Shown here one piece after another: positions 56,874 to 64,000 of a DNA stretch of 64,000 nucleotides. The position numbers and the translations under genes were made by a program. The stretch lies in contig NZ_JBEJGX010000003.1 of the NCBI RefSeq assembly GCF_040253635.1, forward strand, positions 8,643,501-8,707,500, in the 5' to 3' direction. Position 1 is the stretch's first letter; each line of letters starts with the position of its first letter. The notes below the pieces were generated by a model. The model saw only the letters and a program-made list of their open reading frames with translations. It was not told the DNA's origin and ran no database searches. The stretch comes from Streptomyces sp. Edi2 (GTDB lineage: Bacteria; Actinomycetota; Actinomycetes; Streptomycetales; Streptomycetaceae).

Positions 56874-58514
56874 GTGAGAAGGACAGCAGCGCTCGGTGCC
56901 GCCGGCACCCTGGTGACCGGCGCGCTCCTCGCCGGAGCGATAGCCGCCACGCCCGCCAGCGCGGGCGACAAGCACCAGCGCGGTTCTGCCGAAGCGCGCG
57001 GTGTGGCGATCGCCGCCGCGCGCGCGGCCAAGAAGGGCATCAACTGGCAGGAGTGCCCCGCTGACTGGGGCCTCAAGTCGCCCATCCAGTGCGGCTATGT
57101 CACGGTCCCGGTCAACTATGCACGGCCCAACGGCCGTACGATCAAGATCGCGGTGGACCGGGCCGTCAGCACCGGAAGCAAGAAGGAACGTCAGGGCGCC
57201 CTCGTCTACAACCCTGGCGGACCCGGCGGTTCGGGCATGAAGTTCCCGGCCCGCATCACCACCAAGAGCGCCCTGTGGGCCAAGACCGCCAAGGCGTACG
57301 ACTTCGTCGGCTTCGACCCGCGGGGCGTGGGTCACTCCGCGCCGATCTCCTGCATGAACCCGCAGGAGTTCGTCAAGGCGCCCAAGGCCGACCCGGTGCC
57401 CGGCAGCGAGGCCGACAAGCGCGCCCAGCGCAAGCTCGCCAAGGAGTACGCAGACGGCTGCGCCGAGCGCACCGGCGGTCTGCTGCCGTACATCACGACC
57501 GAGAACACCGTCCGCGATCTCGATGTGATCCGTGCCGGACTCGGTGAGAAGAAGCTCAACTACCTGGGTGTTTCCTACGGCACCTACCTGGGCGCCGTCT
57601 ACGGGACGCTCTTCCCGACCCACGTGCGCCGGATGCTCGTCGACAGCGTCGTCGACCCGGCCCGCGAGAAGGTCTGGTACCAGGCCAACCTCGACCAGGA
57701 CGTCGCCTTCGAGACCCGCTGGGGCGACTGGAAGAAGTGGGTCGCCAAGAACGACGCCACGTACCACATCGGTGCCACCCCCGAGAAGGTGCAGGCGGCG
57801 TGGGAGAAGCTGCGCGCGACCGCCGCGAAGAACCCCATCAGCGGTGTCGTCGGCCCTGCGGAGCTGACCGGCTTCTTCCAGAACGCGCCGTACTACGACT
57901 CCATGTGGGCCTCGGTCGCCGAGGTCTGGAGCGCGTACCTCTCCGGTGACACCAAGCCACTGGTGGAGAACGCCGGCCCGAACCTGCTGGATCTCGCGGG
58001 CAACACCGCGGCGGAGAACGGCAACGCCGTCTACACGGCCGTCGAGTGCAACGACACCAAGTGGCCCACCAGCTGGCAGAAGTGGGACCGCGACAACACC
58101 CGCATCCACCAGCAGGCACCGTTCATGACCTGGTCCAACGCCTGGATGAACCTGCCCTGCGCCACGTGGCCGGCCAAGCAGCAGCGACCGGTCGAGGTCC
58201 GGACCGGCAAGGGGCTGCCGAGCGTTCTGATCGTGCAGAGCACCCGTGACGCGGCCACGCCGTACGGCGGCGCGGTCGAGCTGCACCACCGTTTCAAGGG
58301 CTCGCGTCTGATCACCGAGCGGGACGCCGGATCGCACGGTGTCACCGGTCAGGTCAACCCCTGCATCAACGACCGGGTCGACGCGTACTTCCTGGAAGGG
58401 AAGACCGACGCCAAGGACGTGACCTGCGCCCCGCACGCCACGCCCCAGCCGGGCAAGTCGAAGGCGAAGGCCGCCGCCAAGGGTGCCTCCGACCTTCCGG
58501 GCGTTGCCTGGTAA
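56874..58514 (+). CDS. Secreted tripeptidyl aminopeptidase (alpha/beta-hydrolase, S33-like)
   Basis: The protein has 546 residues from GTG 56874 with AGGGGG upstream. It has a twin-Arg-like start (MRRTAALGAAGTLVTG) and a signal peptide cleaved near ASAGD. The mature part has the Tap/Slp order: GINWQECPADWG, GALVYNPGGPGGSGMKFPAR, YDFVGFDPRGVGHSAPISCM, the nucleophile in LNYLGVSYGTYLGAVYGTLF, VDSVVDPAREKVW, and the C-terminal IVQSTRDAATPYGGAVELHH with Asp, then GSHGVTGQ with His. Paired Cys recur. It removes tripeptides from extracellular proteins. Full length. Confidence 0.93.
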   Translation: MRRTAALGAAGTLVTGALLAGAIAATPASAGDKHQRGSAEARGVAIAAARAAKKGINWQECPADWGLKSPIQCGYVTVPVNYARPNGRTIKIAVDRAVSTGSKKERQGALVYNPGGPGGSGMKFPARITTKSALWAKTAKAYDFVGFDPRGVGHSAPISCMNPQEFVKAPKADPVPGSEADKRAQRKLAKEYADGCAERTGGLLPYITTENTVRDLDVIRAGLGEKKLNYLGVSYGTYLGAVYGTLFPTHVRRMLVDSVVDPAREKVWYQANLDQDVAFETRWGDWKKWVAKNDATYHIGATPEKVQAAWEKLRATAAKNPISGVVGPAELTGFFQNAPYYDSMWASVAEVWSAYLSGDTKPLVENAGPNLLDLAGNTAAENGNAVYTAVECNDTKWPTSWQKWDRDNTRIHQQAPFMTWSNAWMNLPCATWPAKQQRPVEVRTGKGLPSVLIVQSTRDAATPYGGAVELHHRFKGSRLITERDAGSHGVTGQVNPCINDRVDAYFLEGKTDAKDVTCAPHATPQPGKSKAKAAAKGASDLPGVAW

Positions 58515-58528
58515 CGGAGGAAGAATCA

Positions 58529-58571
58529 CCGCCACGTCATGCCGGCAGGACATGCCGGCATGACGTGGCGG
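58529..58571 (+). terminator. Long perfect hairpin behind the aminopeptidase gene
   Basis: A 19-base perfect stem (CCGCCACGTCATGCCGGCA and its complement) with a five-base loop, 15 bases behind the stop. Confidence 0.9.
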
Positions 58572-58578
58572 CACGAAG

Positions 58579-58610
58579 CGGCGGCCGGGAATCCTCCCGG
58601 CCGCCGTTTT
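58579..58610 (+). terminator. Second intrinsic terminator with T-run
   Basis: A 12-base stem (CGGCGGCCGGGA and its complement) with loop ATCC, followed by TTTT. It backs up the hairpin at 58529, giving a tandem stop. Confidence 0.9.
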
Positions 58611-58673
58611 CGTCGCCGGGGCGCGAGGGCGCCCGGTCTCGGCCCGGCTCGCCCCCGCCCCCGCTACAACTGC

Positions 58674-59498
58674 TCACGCCGCAAACACCGCGGAGAAGGC
58701 GGCCCTGGTGGGGGAGTCCTCCCGGCGGTCCAGCACGGCGAACACAATACGGTCGAACCAGCCGGTGAACCGGCCGTCGTCCAGCAGCGCGGCCGCGAAC
58801 GCCCGTGCCACCTCGGCCGGTTCATTGCGGAACACCCCGCAGCCCCAGGCGCCGAGCACCAGCTGACGGTGCCCGCCGGCCGCCGCGACCTCCAGCACCC
58901 GCTCCGCGCGCACCGCCAGCGCCGCCGCCACCCGGCGCGTCTCGTCAGGACGCTGCCGCGCGATCACTCCCGCGTTCGGCGCGGCGGCCGTCAGGAAGCC
59001 CGCTTCGTACGGCATGTCGAGCAAGGTGCCACGGTCGTCGCGGAAGACCGGTACACGGGGGGAGAGGATCACCCGGTCGCTGTAGAACGGGCTCGGATCC
59101 GCCCGATGAGCGGCATAGAAGTCGGGGGCCTCGCGCACACAGGTGTAGAGCGCCGACCCCCGGCACAGCGCCTCCTCCTGGGCCTGCGCACCGTTGAGAT
59201 ACCCGCCGCCGGGATTGCGCGCGGAGGCGAAATTCAGCACGGCGAGCGGCCCCTCGCCCGTCTCGGCCAGCCGCCGCCCGGCGGTGAGACTGCCCTCCGC
59301 CGTCACTTCGAACACCGTGCGCACTCCCGGGGACGGCGCCTCCACGGTAACCGGCTGCGGTCCGTACAGCCGGGTCCCTGCCCGGGCCCGTCCGACCGCC
59401 GCCGCGATGTCCACCAGCCGCCCGTCCGGTGCGCGGTACGCGCCCGCCGCGACGATCTGTTCCGTTTCCCGTGCGATGCCACGCAGCCGGGCGCTCAT
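58674..59498 (-). CDS. TIGR02452-family macrodomain protein
   Basis: The protein has 274 residues from ATG 59498, with GGGGGTG upstream; GTG 59507 is possible. Motifs are LAVLNFASARNPGGGYLNGA, QAQEEALCRGSALYTCV, FYSDRVILSPRVPVFRDD, AAPNAGVI and LVLGAWGCGVFRNEPAEVAR. The NPGGG and GAWGCGVFRN loops mark the TIGR02452 (DUF2263) branch of PARG-like macrodomains, which may remove ADP-ribose. Some members occur in phage-defence or DNA-repair settings; nothing here shows that. Intact. Confidence 0.9.
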   Translation of the reverse strand: MSARLRGIARETEQIVAAGAYRAPDGRLVDIAAAVGRARAGTRLYGPQPVTVEAPSPGVRTVFEVTAEGSLTAGRRLAETGEGPLAVLNFASARNPGGGYLNGAQAQEEALCRGSALYTCVREAPDFYAAHRADPSPFYSDRVILSPRVPVFRDDRGTLLDMPYEAGFLTAAAPNAGVIARQRPDETRRVAAALAVRAERVLEVAAAGGHRQLVLGAWGCGVFRNEPAEVARAFAAALLDDGRFTGWFDRIVFAVLDRREDSPTRAAFSAVFAA

Positions 59499-59572
59499 CG
59501 TCGGCACCCCCGTATCCGGTTCTTCATGGTGATCAACGTACGGGCAGGCGGCGCGCCTCGCGATCGGATTTC

Positions 59573-59600
59573 GCAGCCCGCAGCCCGCAGCCCGCAGCCC
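59573..59600. repeat. Heptamer repeat CGCAGCC x4
   Basis: Four head-to-tail copies of CGCAGCC between the macrodomain and epimerase genes. The same unit occurs three times at 19270-19290. Confidence 0.9.
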
Positions 59601-59621
59601 GCCGGCTGTCCGCCGCTGTCC

Positions 59622-60674
59622 TCAGCCCCGCCGGCCCCGCTCCGCCAGCCAGCGGTCCTCGGCCGCATAGCCGAACAGCTTCTCGTCCGGGTAGATGCCG
59701 GCCATCATGGGGAACACCTCCCACCAGTTGCGCCCCGTGACCCGGTCGGTCAGCCATTGCACCGTCTCCGGCAGCGACTCCTCGTACGTCGTCACCGGCC
59801 GGTAGCCCAACTCGCGCTCCGCCGCCGTCATGTCGAAGACGATGGGGTGCGGGCCCGACCACGGGGTATCGCCGACACCGGACGACGGCGGGGCACCGTC
59901 CACCGCCACGACCTCGCTCCGGGGCGCACCCATCACGGCATCCACCGCCGCCGAGATCCCGGCGACCGTCGGCGCCTGCGGATCCCCCGCGTTGAGTACC
60001 CGGGTCCCCGGCCGGTGAGCCGCCAGCCGGACCAGCTCCGCGAGGTTGTCCACATGCACGGGGTGGAAGGTGCTGCCGCCGTACGCAAGCACCCGTACCC
60101 TGCGCCCGTCCAGCACCCGCTTGACGAAGTACAGCTCACGGGGCAGGGGACTGTACGGCCCGTGAATGGCGCCGGCCCGCAGCAGGGTCACCGGCAGCCG
60201 GTCGCCCTGCGCCAGCAACGCCTGCTCCAGGGCCGCCTTGCGGGTGCAGTAATTCTCGTCGCCGGGCGGCACGGTCGGCTGGGACTCGGGGAGGGGCAGC
60301 GGGAAGTCCGGAGCGCCGTCCGGCTCGCCCATGGTGGCGAAGCCGCGCCCTTGGCCGTCCGCGTACACCGAGCCGCTGGAGATCACCACCGCCGAACCGA
60401 TCCGGTCCGCCCATGCGGCCAACTGCTGTGCGTGCGCGGTCCCGTAGGCCACACAGTCCAGCAGCACGTCACAGCCCTCGCCGATCAGCCCGGCCAGCGC
60501 CGCGTCGTCCTCCCGGTCCACCGCCACCGGGCGGACCTCCCCGGGCCAGGAGTCATCGCGTCCGCCGCGCCGGGACGCGGCCCGCACCTCCCAGCCGTCC
60601 CGCGCCAGCGCCCGTACCGCCGCCCGCCCGATCTGCCCGCTCGCTCCGATCACCACTGCGCTACCTGAGGTCAT
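59622..60674 (-). CDS. NAD-dependent epimerase/dehydratase-family (SDR) protein
   Basis: The protein has 350 residues from ATG 60674. The N-terminal NAD motif VVIGASGQIGRAAVRALARD is clear. VVISSGSVYADGQG carries the Ser, and DENYCTRKAALEQALL has the Tyr-x-x-x-Lys pair in a slightly altered form (Y-C-T-R-K). LLRAGAIHGPYSPLPRELYF and the C-terminal ERELGYRPVTTYEESLPETV are typical of extended SDRs. The substrate, probably a nucleotide sugar or isoflavone-like compound, cannot be told. Confidence 0.85.
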   Translation of the reverse strand: MTSGSAVVIGASGQIGRAAVRALARDGWEVRAASRRGGRDDSWPGEVRPVAVDREDDAALAGLIGEGCDVLLDCVAYGTAHAQQLAAWADRIGSAVVISSGSVYADGQGRGFATMGEPDGAPDFPLPLPESQPTVPPGDENYCTRKAALEQALLAQGDRLPVTLLRAGAIHGPYSPLPRELYFVKRVLDGRRVRVLAYGGSTFHPVHVDNLAELVRLAAHRPGTRVLNAGDPQAPTVAGISAAVDAVMGAPRSEVVAVDGAPPSSGVGDTPWSGPHPIVFDMTAAERELGYRPVTTYEESLPETVQWLTDRVTGRNWWEVFPMMAGIYPDEKLFGYAAEDRWLAERGRRG

Positions 60675-60766
60675 GGGCGGGACCCTACGGACGGTCAGCG
60701 GGCTGCGGCAGTACGGTTCGCCCACGGCGCAAGGGGAACGCACGGAGAGACGGACCCGGCCGGCGC

Positions 60767-61501
60767 TCAGTCCGCGGGACCCTTGCCGTGCCCCCGCCGT
60801 CCGTGTGTCCGCGCCCGCGCCTGTGCCTGCGCCGCGGCCTTGGCCTCGCCCGCGTAGGTGTCGACGTACTCCTGACCGGAAAGGGTGAGGATCGCGTACA
60901 TGATCTCGTCGGTGACGGCACGCAGCGCCATGCGTTCGTCCTCCAGCCCCGCATAGCGCGAGAAGTCCAGCGGCGCCCCGAAGCGGATGGTGATCCGCAT
61001 GATGCGCGGCAGCCGCCGGCCCGTCGGCTGTGCCTCGAAGGTGCCGATCATCGCGCACGGCACCACCGGCACCCCGGCCTTGATGGCCATCGAGGCGACG
61101 CCGGTACGCCCCTTGTAGAGCCGGCCGTCGTGCGAGCGGGTGCCCTCCGGATAGATGCCCAGCAGCCGGCCCTTGCGGAGGACGGAGAGCCCCGAAGAGA
61201 TCGCCGCCTGTGAGGCACGGCCCCCGGACCGGTCCACCGGAATCTGCCCGACGCCCCGGAAGAACGCCGCGGTCAGCCGTCCCTTCAGACCGGGCCCGGT
61301 GAAGTACTCGGCCTTGGCCAGAAACGTCACCCGGCGCGGCACGATCGCCGGCATCACGAAGTGATCGGCGAACGACAGATGATTGCCCGCGATGATCGCC
61401 GCGCCCTCCTCCGGCACATGGGCGAGCCCCTCGATCCTCGGCCGGAACACCAGCCGCAGCAACGGCCCGAGAAGCAGGTACTTCAGCACCTGGTAGAGCA
61501 C
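60767..61501 (-). CDS. 1-acyl-sn-glycerol-3-phosphate acyltransferase family protein
   Basis: The protein has 244 residues from GTG 61501 with GGGGAG upstream. The acyltransferase blocks are present: IIAGNHLSFADHFVMPAIVP with the HX4D motif, RGVGQIPVDRSGGRASQAAI, GIYPEGTRSHDGRLYKGRTG with PEGTRS, and VPVVPCAMIGTFEAQP. These enzymes move acyl chains to lysophosphatidic acid in membrane lipid synthesis. The Ala/Arg-rich tail is species-specific. Full length. Confidence 0.9.
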   Translation of the reverse strand: MLYQVLKYLLLGPLLRLVFRPRIEGLAHVPEEGAAIIAGNHLSFADHFVMPAIVPRRVTFLAKAEYFTGPGLKGRLTAAFFRGVGQIPVDRSGGRASQAAISSGLSVLRKGRLLGIYPEGTRSHDGRLYKGRTGVASMAIKAGVPVVPCAMIGTFEAQPTGRRLPRIMRITIRFGAPLDFSRYAGLEDERMALRAVTDEIMYAILTLSGQEYVDTYAGEAKAAAQAQARARTHGRRGHGKGPAD

Positions 61502-61635
61502 AGGACAGCTCCCCTTCGGTCGGCTTGCCCGGGCGGCCATATCGTTCCAGGTCACACGGGGTGCCCGGGGACGGCCAGTGAGTCTATGGGCAAGTGTCGT
61601 TGCCGGTAACCATCTTCGGCCGGATCGATGCTGTC

Positions 61636-61677
61636 TCGGTGCTCGGTGCTCGGTGCTCGGTGCTCGGTGCTCGGTGC
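61636..61677. repeat. Heptamer repeat TCGGTGC x6
   Basis: Six exact head-to-tail copies of TCGGTGC in the spacer between the acyltransferase and DJ-1/PfpI genes. Like the CGCAGCC arrays, the unit length is seven. Confidence 0.92.
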
Positions 61678-61774
61678 CTAGCCGTCTCGTTCATCGACCA
61701 ACGGCCCGCCAACCTGCCCCGGCGTCCCGGCCGGGCCAACGGGCCGTTCCTGAGGGCCCCACCGCCGCCGGGCT

Positions 61775-62530
61775 TCACCGCCGGGGGGCCTCCAGGAGTG
61801 CCTGGAACCGGCGTGCGAAGAGATACGCGTCCCCCGGCCACCGCGCCGAGAGATAGCGCCCGTCCTGCACCGCGAACGCAGCCGAGTCGTCGGTCGCGGT
61901 GCCCCGCGCGGCCAGGACCCTGGGTCCCCGCTCGAAGCGGGCGTCCGGGCCGGTCAGCGCGGCCCTGACCTCGTCCTCCACATACGCCGGATAGGTGCGG
62001 TAGTAGCGGCCGAGCCGCCATGCCGTGGCCAGATACGCCGACCGCTCCATGTACTTGGGCAGACAGGTCGTGCGCCGGTCCGCCAGCAGGCTGCGGCCGG
62101 TGGACGCCTCCCGTGCCCGCGCCAGTACCAGCACCCCGTGGCAGATCGCCCCGACCGGCCGGTCCAGCGCCCAGAACCTGCCGACCTGCCGCCGCAGCAC
62201 CTCCGAGCCCAGGTACTGCCGCATCCCGGGTGCGTGTCCGCCCGGCAGGATCAGCCCGTCGTACTCCTCAGGGGCCAGCGCCGCCCAGCCGACGGTCGCG
62301 GTGAACTCCTCGCTCCGGGTGAGCTCTTCGTAGAAACGCCGGGGCTGTTCCGCGGCGCCGAGCTGTCCGAAGAGGACGCCGGTCAGCAGCCGTGGATCGC
62401 ATGCGGGCCGGGTACCGGCCCGTTCGGTGGCGAAGACGACCCGGTGGCCGGCATCGGTGAGCAGCCGCCAGGGCACCGCCACCTCGGTGACATCGAAATC
62501 GCGGTCGGGGACCGGCATCAGCACGCGCAC
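61775..62530 (-). CDS. DJ-1/PfpI-family (class I glutamine amidotransferase-like) protein
   Basis: The protein has 251 residues from GTG 62530 (VRVLMPVPDRDFDVTEVAV). The glutamine-amidotransferase-like fold is shown by RVVFATERAGTRPACDPRLL, EEYDGLILPGGHAPGMRQYL, and the nucleophilic Cys in PVGAICHGVLVLARA. The C-terminal part (YMERSAYLATAWRLGRYYRT, DGRYLSARWPGDAYLFARRF) matches larger Streptomyces members. Family members act as chaperones, glyoxalases or hydratases; the exact role is open. Confidence 0.85.
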   Translation of the reverse strand: MRVLMPVPDRDFDVTEVAVPWRLLTDAGHRVVFATERAGTRPACDPRLLTGVLFGQLGAAEQPRRFYEELTRSEEFTATVGWAALAPEEYDGLILPGGHAPGMRQYLGSEVLRRQVGRFWALDRPVGAICHGVLVLARAREASTGRSLLADRRTTCLPKYMERSAYLATAWRLGRYYRTYPAYVEDEVRAALTGPDARFERGPRVLAARGTATDDSAAFAVQDGRYLSARWPGDAYLFARRFQALLEAPRR

Positions 62531-62684
62531 CGGGGCATCTTCGCAGCCCCTCGTCTCCTTCCGCCAGCCGCTTTGGCATCCGTGGACAACTTTCAACTCA
62601 CTTTGAATGCACGGAGGTTGACTCGCCGTATTGCCCGGAGAGCGAGCCTGAACCCAGGGTCCAGGCCGAGGACAGGAGTCAGAG

Positions 62685-63371
62685 ATGTCCCGGAAGAAGA
62701 GAGTCGGCGCGCGTCAGAAGATCGTCATCGGTGTCAGCGCCGCCGCGCTGGTCGGCGGCATCGCCATCGCCACCGCCGGCACCAGCCAGGCCTCCGTGGC
62801 GTGCGACGGACTGGCCACCGCCCTGAGCAACAACGAGAAGTTCATCGCCGACCAGCAGGCGAACCCGGACGCCCAGTCGGCGGCACGGATCGCCAACCGC
62901 CAGGCCGTGATCAAGGAGATCCAGGTCAAGCAGAAGGCCGCCGGCTGCTCCGGTGGGCAGGGCGGGGATGACGCCGCGGGCGCTCCGCCGACGGGCAACG
63001 AGCCGCCCGCCGGCGCCCCACCCGCCTCCAAGGTGCCGCAGGGATCGGCGGACCCGTCCGGCTCCGGCGACGCCTCCGCATCCGCGGCCCCGCCGGCCTC
63101 GGACGATCCGCCGGCCGCCGACGGCGATGTGGTCTGCGCCGGCTCGACGGTGACCCTCTCCGGCGAGGGCGGCGCCCCGGCCGCATCCAGCGACCAGTTC
63201 CCCGTCGGCACCAAGCTGAAGGTGACCAACCTGGACAACAAGAAGTCGACGACGGTCTCCGTGACCTCGGCCTCGGGCAGCTGTGCCCTGCTCAACAACG
63301 CGGCCTTCGAGCAGGTGCGTGAGGAGGGGAAGTTCCTGATCCGCAACGCCCGGATCGAGCGTGTGGGGTAA
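62685..63371 (+). CDS. Secreted hypothetical protein with Pro-rich linker
   Basis: The protein has 228 residues from ATG 62685 with CAGGAG upstream. A signal peptide (RKKRVGARQKIVIGVSAAAL; likely cut after TSQA) leads to a helical part with two Cys (VACDGLATALSNNEKFIADQ to KAAGCSG). An Ala/Pro/Ser linker (about 97-145) follows, then a beta-rich C-terminal domain (VVCAGSTVTLSGEGG, FPVGTKLKVTNLDNKKSTTV, GSCALLNNAAFEQV). The last part looks like a small barrel fold related to expansin- or rare-lipoprotein-type domains. Probably acts at the cell wall; unproven. Confidence 0.75.
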   Translation: MSRKKRVGARQKIVIGVSAAALVGGIAIATAGTSQASVACDGLATALSNNEKFIADQQANPDAQSAARIANRQAVIKEIQVKQKAAGCSGGQGGDDAAGAPPTGNEPPAGAPPASKVPQGSADPSGSGDASASAAPPASDDPPAADGDVVCAGSTVTLSGEGGAPAASSDQFPVGTKLKVTNLDNKKSTTVSVTSASGSCALLNNAAFEQVREEGKFLIRNARIERVG

Positions 63372-63380
63372 TCCCGGTCC

Positions 63381-63423
63381 GGGTGGCCGGCAGCGGAGCC
63401 GCCTCCTCCGCTGCCGGCCACCC
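63381..63423 (+). terminator. Intrinsic terminator behind the secreted protein gene
   Basis: A 17-base perfect stem (GGGTGGCCGGCAGCGGA and its complement) with a nine-base loop, then a short T-containing tail. Confidence 0.88.
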
Positions 63424-63579
63424 TTGTCTCCGGGGAGGCAATCGAAGGTCCGTACGGGCGACCTCGCGGCGTGGCCGCTTGCCCGCCGGGGCCCGGCGAG
63501 GTGGCCTGGGGCCGCCGGGCGCCACGCGTCGCCGTCAGGCTCCCGCAGGCGACACCACCGAGCTTCCCAGGAGACATCG

Positions 63580-64000
63580 ATGCCCGTGAGCCCTCGACGC
63601 CGGTCCATCCGGACCACCGTGACCGTGAGCGTGTCCGCGCTCGCCGCCCTGTCCGCCGCCCTGCTCGGCACGCTCTCCGCCGACCCGGCGCACGCCGACG
63701 AACCGCCGGCCGCCGACCAGGGCCTGCTGCTGACGGTGTCCGGGGCCGGCAACACGTGGAGCCGGGGCGTCCGGCTCACCTGCCCGGACATCCACGGCAG
63801 ACACCCGCACGCGGCCGCCGCCTGCGACGCGCTGACCTGGGCGCGCGGGAACCTGGACGCACTGCCCGGCCACCCGCAGGCCTGCACCAGGGAGTACGAC
63901 CCGATGACCGCCTCCGCGATCGGCACCTGGCACGGCGTCCCGGTGAACTGGCACAAGGCCTTTCCCAACGCCTGCACCATGGACGCCGCGACCGGGCCGC
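63580..64000 (+). CDS. SSI-family (Streptomyces subtilisin inhibitor-like) protein, cut by the window edge
   Basis: About 140 residues are visible from ATG 63580 with CCAGGAG upstream. An Arg-rich signal peptide (SIRTTVTVSVSALAALSAAL; likely cut near AHA-DEP) leads to QGLLLTVSGAGNTWSRGVRL, TCPDIHGRHPHAAAACDALT and CTREYDPMTASAIGTWHG, then NWHKAFPNACTM. The Cys pattern and the REYDP and F-x-N-x-C segments match SSI proteins, which inhibit subtilisin-like proteases and regulate Tap-type peptidases and transglutaminase maturation. The reactive-site loop sequence is unusual for the family. The C-terminus is outside the window. Confidence 0.82.
   Translation, partial: MPVSPRRRSIRTTVTVSVSALAALSAALLGTLSADPAHADEPPAADQGLLLTVSGAGNTWSRGVRLTCPDIHGRHPHAAAACDALTWARGNLDALPGHPQACTREYDPMTASAIGTWHGVPVNWHKAFPNACTMDAATGP

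Noticed and set aside
56805..58574. 589-codon minus-strand frame opposite the tripeptidyl aminopeptidase
   Set aside because: It is an antisense shadow with no start signal or family pattern.

Overview
The window is high-GC actinobacterial DNA and looks like Streptomyces. Nearly every gene has strong third-position GC, GTG and TTG starts are common, and the families are typical of the genus: FMN-binding glutamate synthase, DUF3040, DUF5996, DUF6343, a Tap-like tripeptidyl aminopeptidase, an SSI-type protease inhibitor and roadblock/LC7 proteins. No tRNA, rRNA, CRISPR array or replication origin was seen.

Bases 1-47,000 form an accessory, rearranged region. It starts with the edge of a transaldolase gene. 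Next come genes of the kind found in actinobacterial redox and dormancy regions: an Rv1733c-like membrane protein, a ferredoxin-reductase-type flavoprotein, a beta-carbonic anhydrase, a SpoIIE-type phosphatase, and a universal stress protein followed by a GH15 glycosidase and a small membrane protein. From 11.1 to 23.3 kb is a nest of insertion sequences (NF041680-like, IS110, IS5 and ISAzo13 types). Inside it lies an intact 711-residue protein with the helical pore-forming domain of three-domain Cry delta-endotoxins, joined to a beta-trefoil-like and a CBM2-like C-terminal part. This is the most striking gene in the window.

From 24 to 36 kb is a sugar-oxidation block. It holds a likely three-gene operon (kinase-like protein, beta-glucuronidase, GPH-family symporter), an atypical glucose-6-phosphate dehydrogenase, an SMP-30 lactonase, gluconokinase and a glucose-dehydrogenase-like enzyme. 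A second route from glucose to 6-phosphogluconate can be drawn from these. A GTP cyclohydrolase I/RibD-like reductase pair follows.

From 36.2 to 41.8 kb is a gene graveyard. A DUF488-VOC unit is duplicated with a 1,914-bp offset. Around it lie broken pieces of a [NiFe]-hydrogenase large subunit, the GH15 and membrane-protein pair (intact at 6-8 kb), a CBS protein, GAPDH, a cation/proton antiporter cut by an IS5/IS427-type element with a CTAG target duplication, and a regulator. From 41.8 to 47 kb are coiled-coil, hemerythrin and membrane proteins of unknown role, ending at a strong terminator.

From 47.3 kb onward the DNA looks like ordinary chromosome: a solitary Phd/YefM antitoxin, a secreted M28 aminopeptidase, the urease cluster ureABCFGD (ureF carries a one-base insertion), a roadblock/LC7 cluster with a PATAN-like protein, a secreted tripeptidyl aminopeptidase with tandem terminators, a TIGR02452 macrodomain protein, an epimerase, an acyltransferase, a DJ-1/PfpI protein, a secreted protein and the start of an SSI-family inhibitor.

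Several genes differ from an intact frame by one base (zinc-ribbon gene at 14.4 kb, IS5 transposase at 17.8 kb, ureF at 51.98 kb). These should be checked against reads before being taken as biology. All family calls come from reading the translated sequence; no database search was run.
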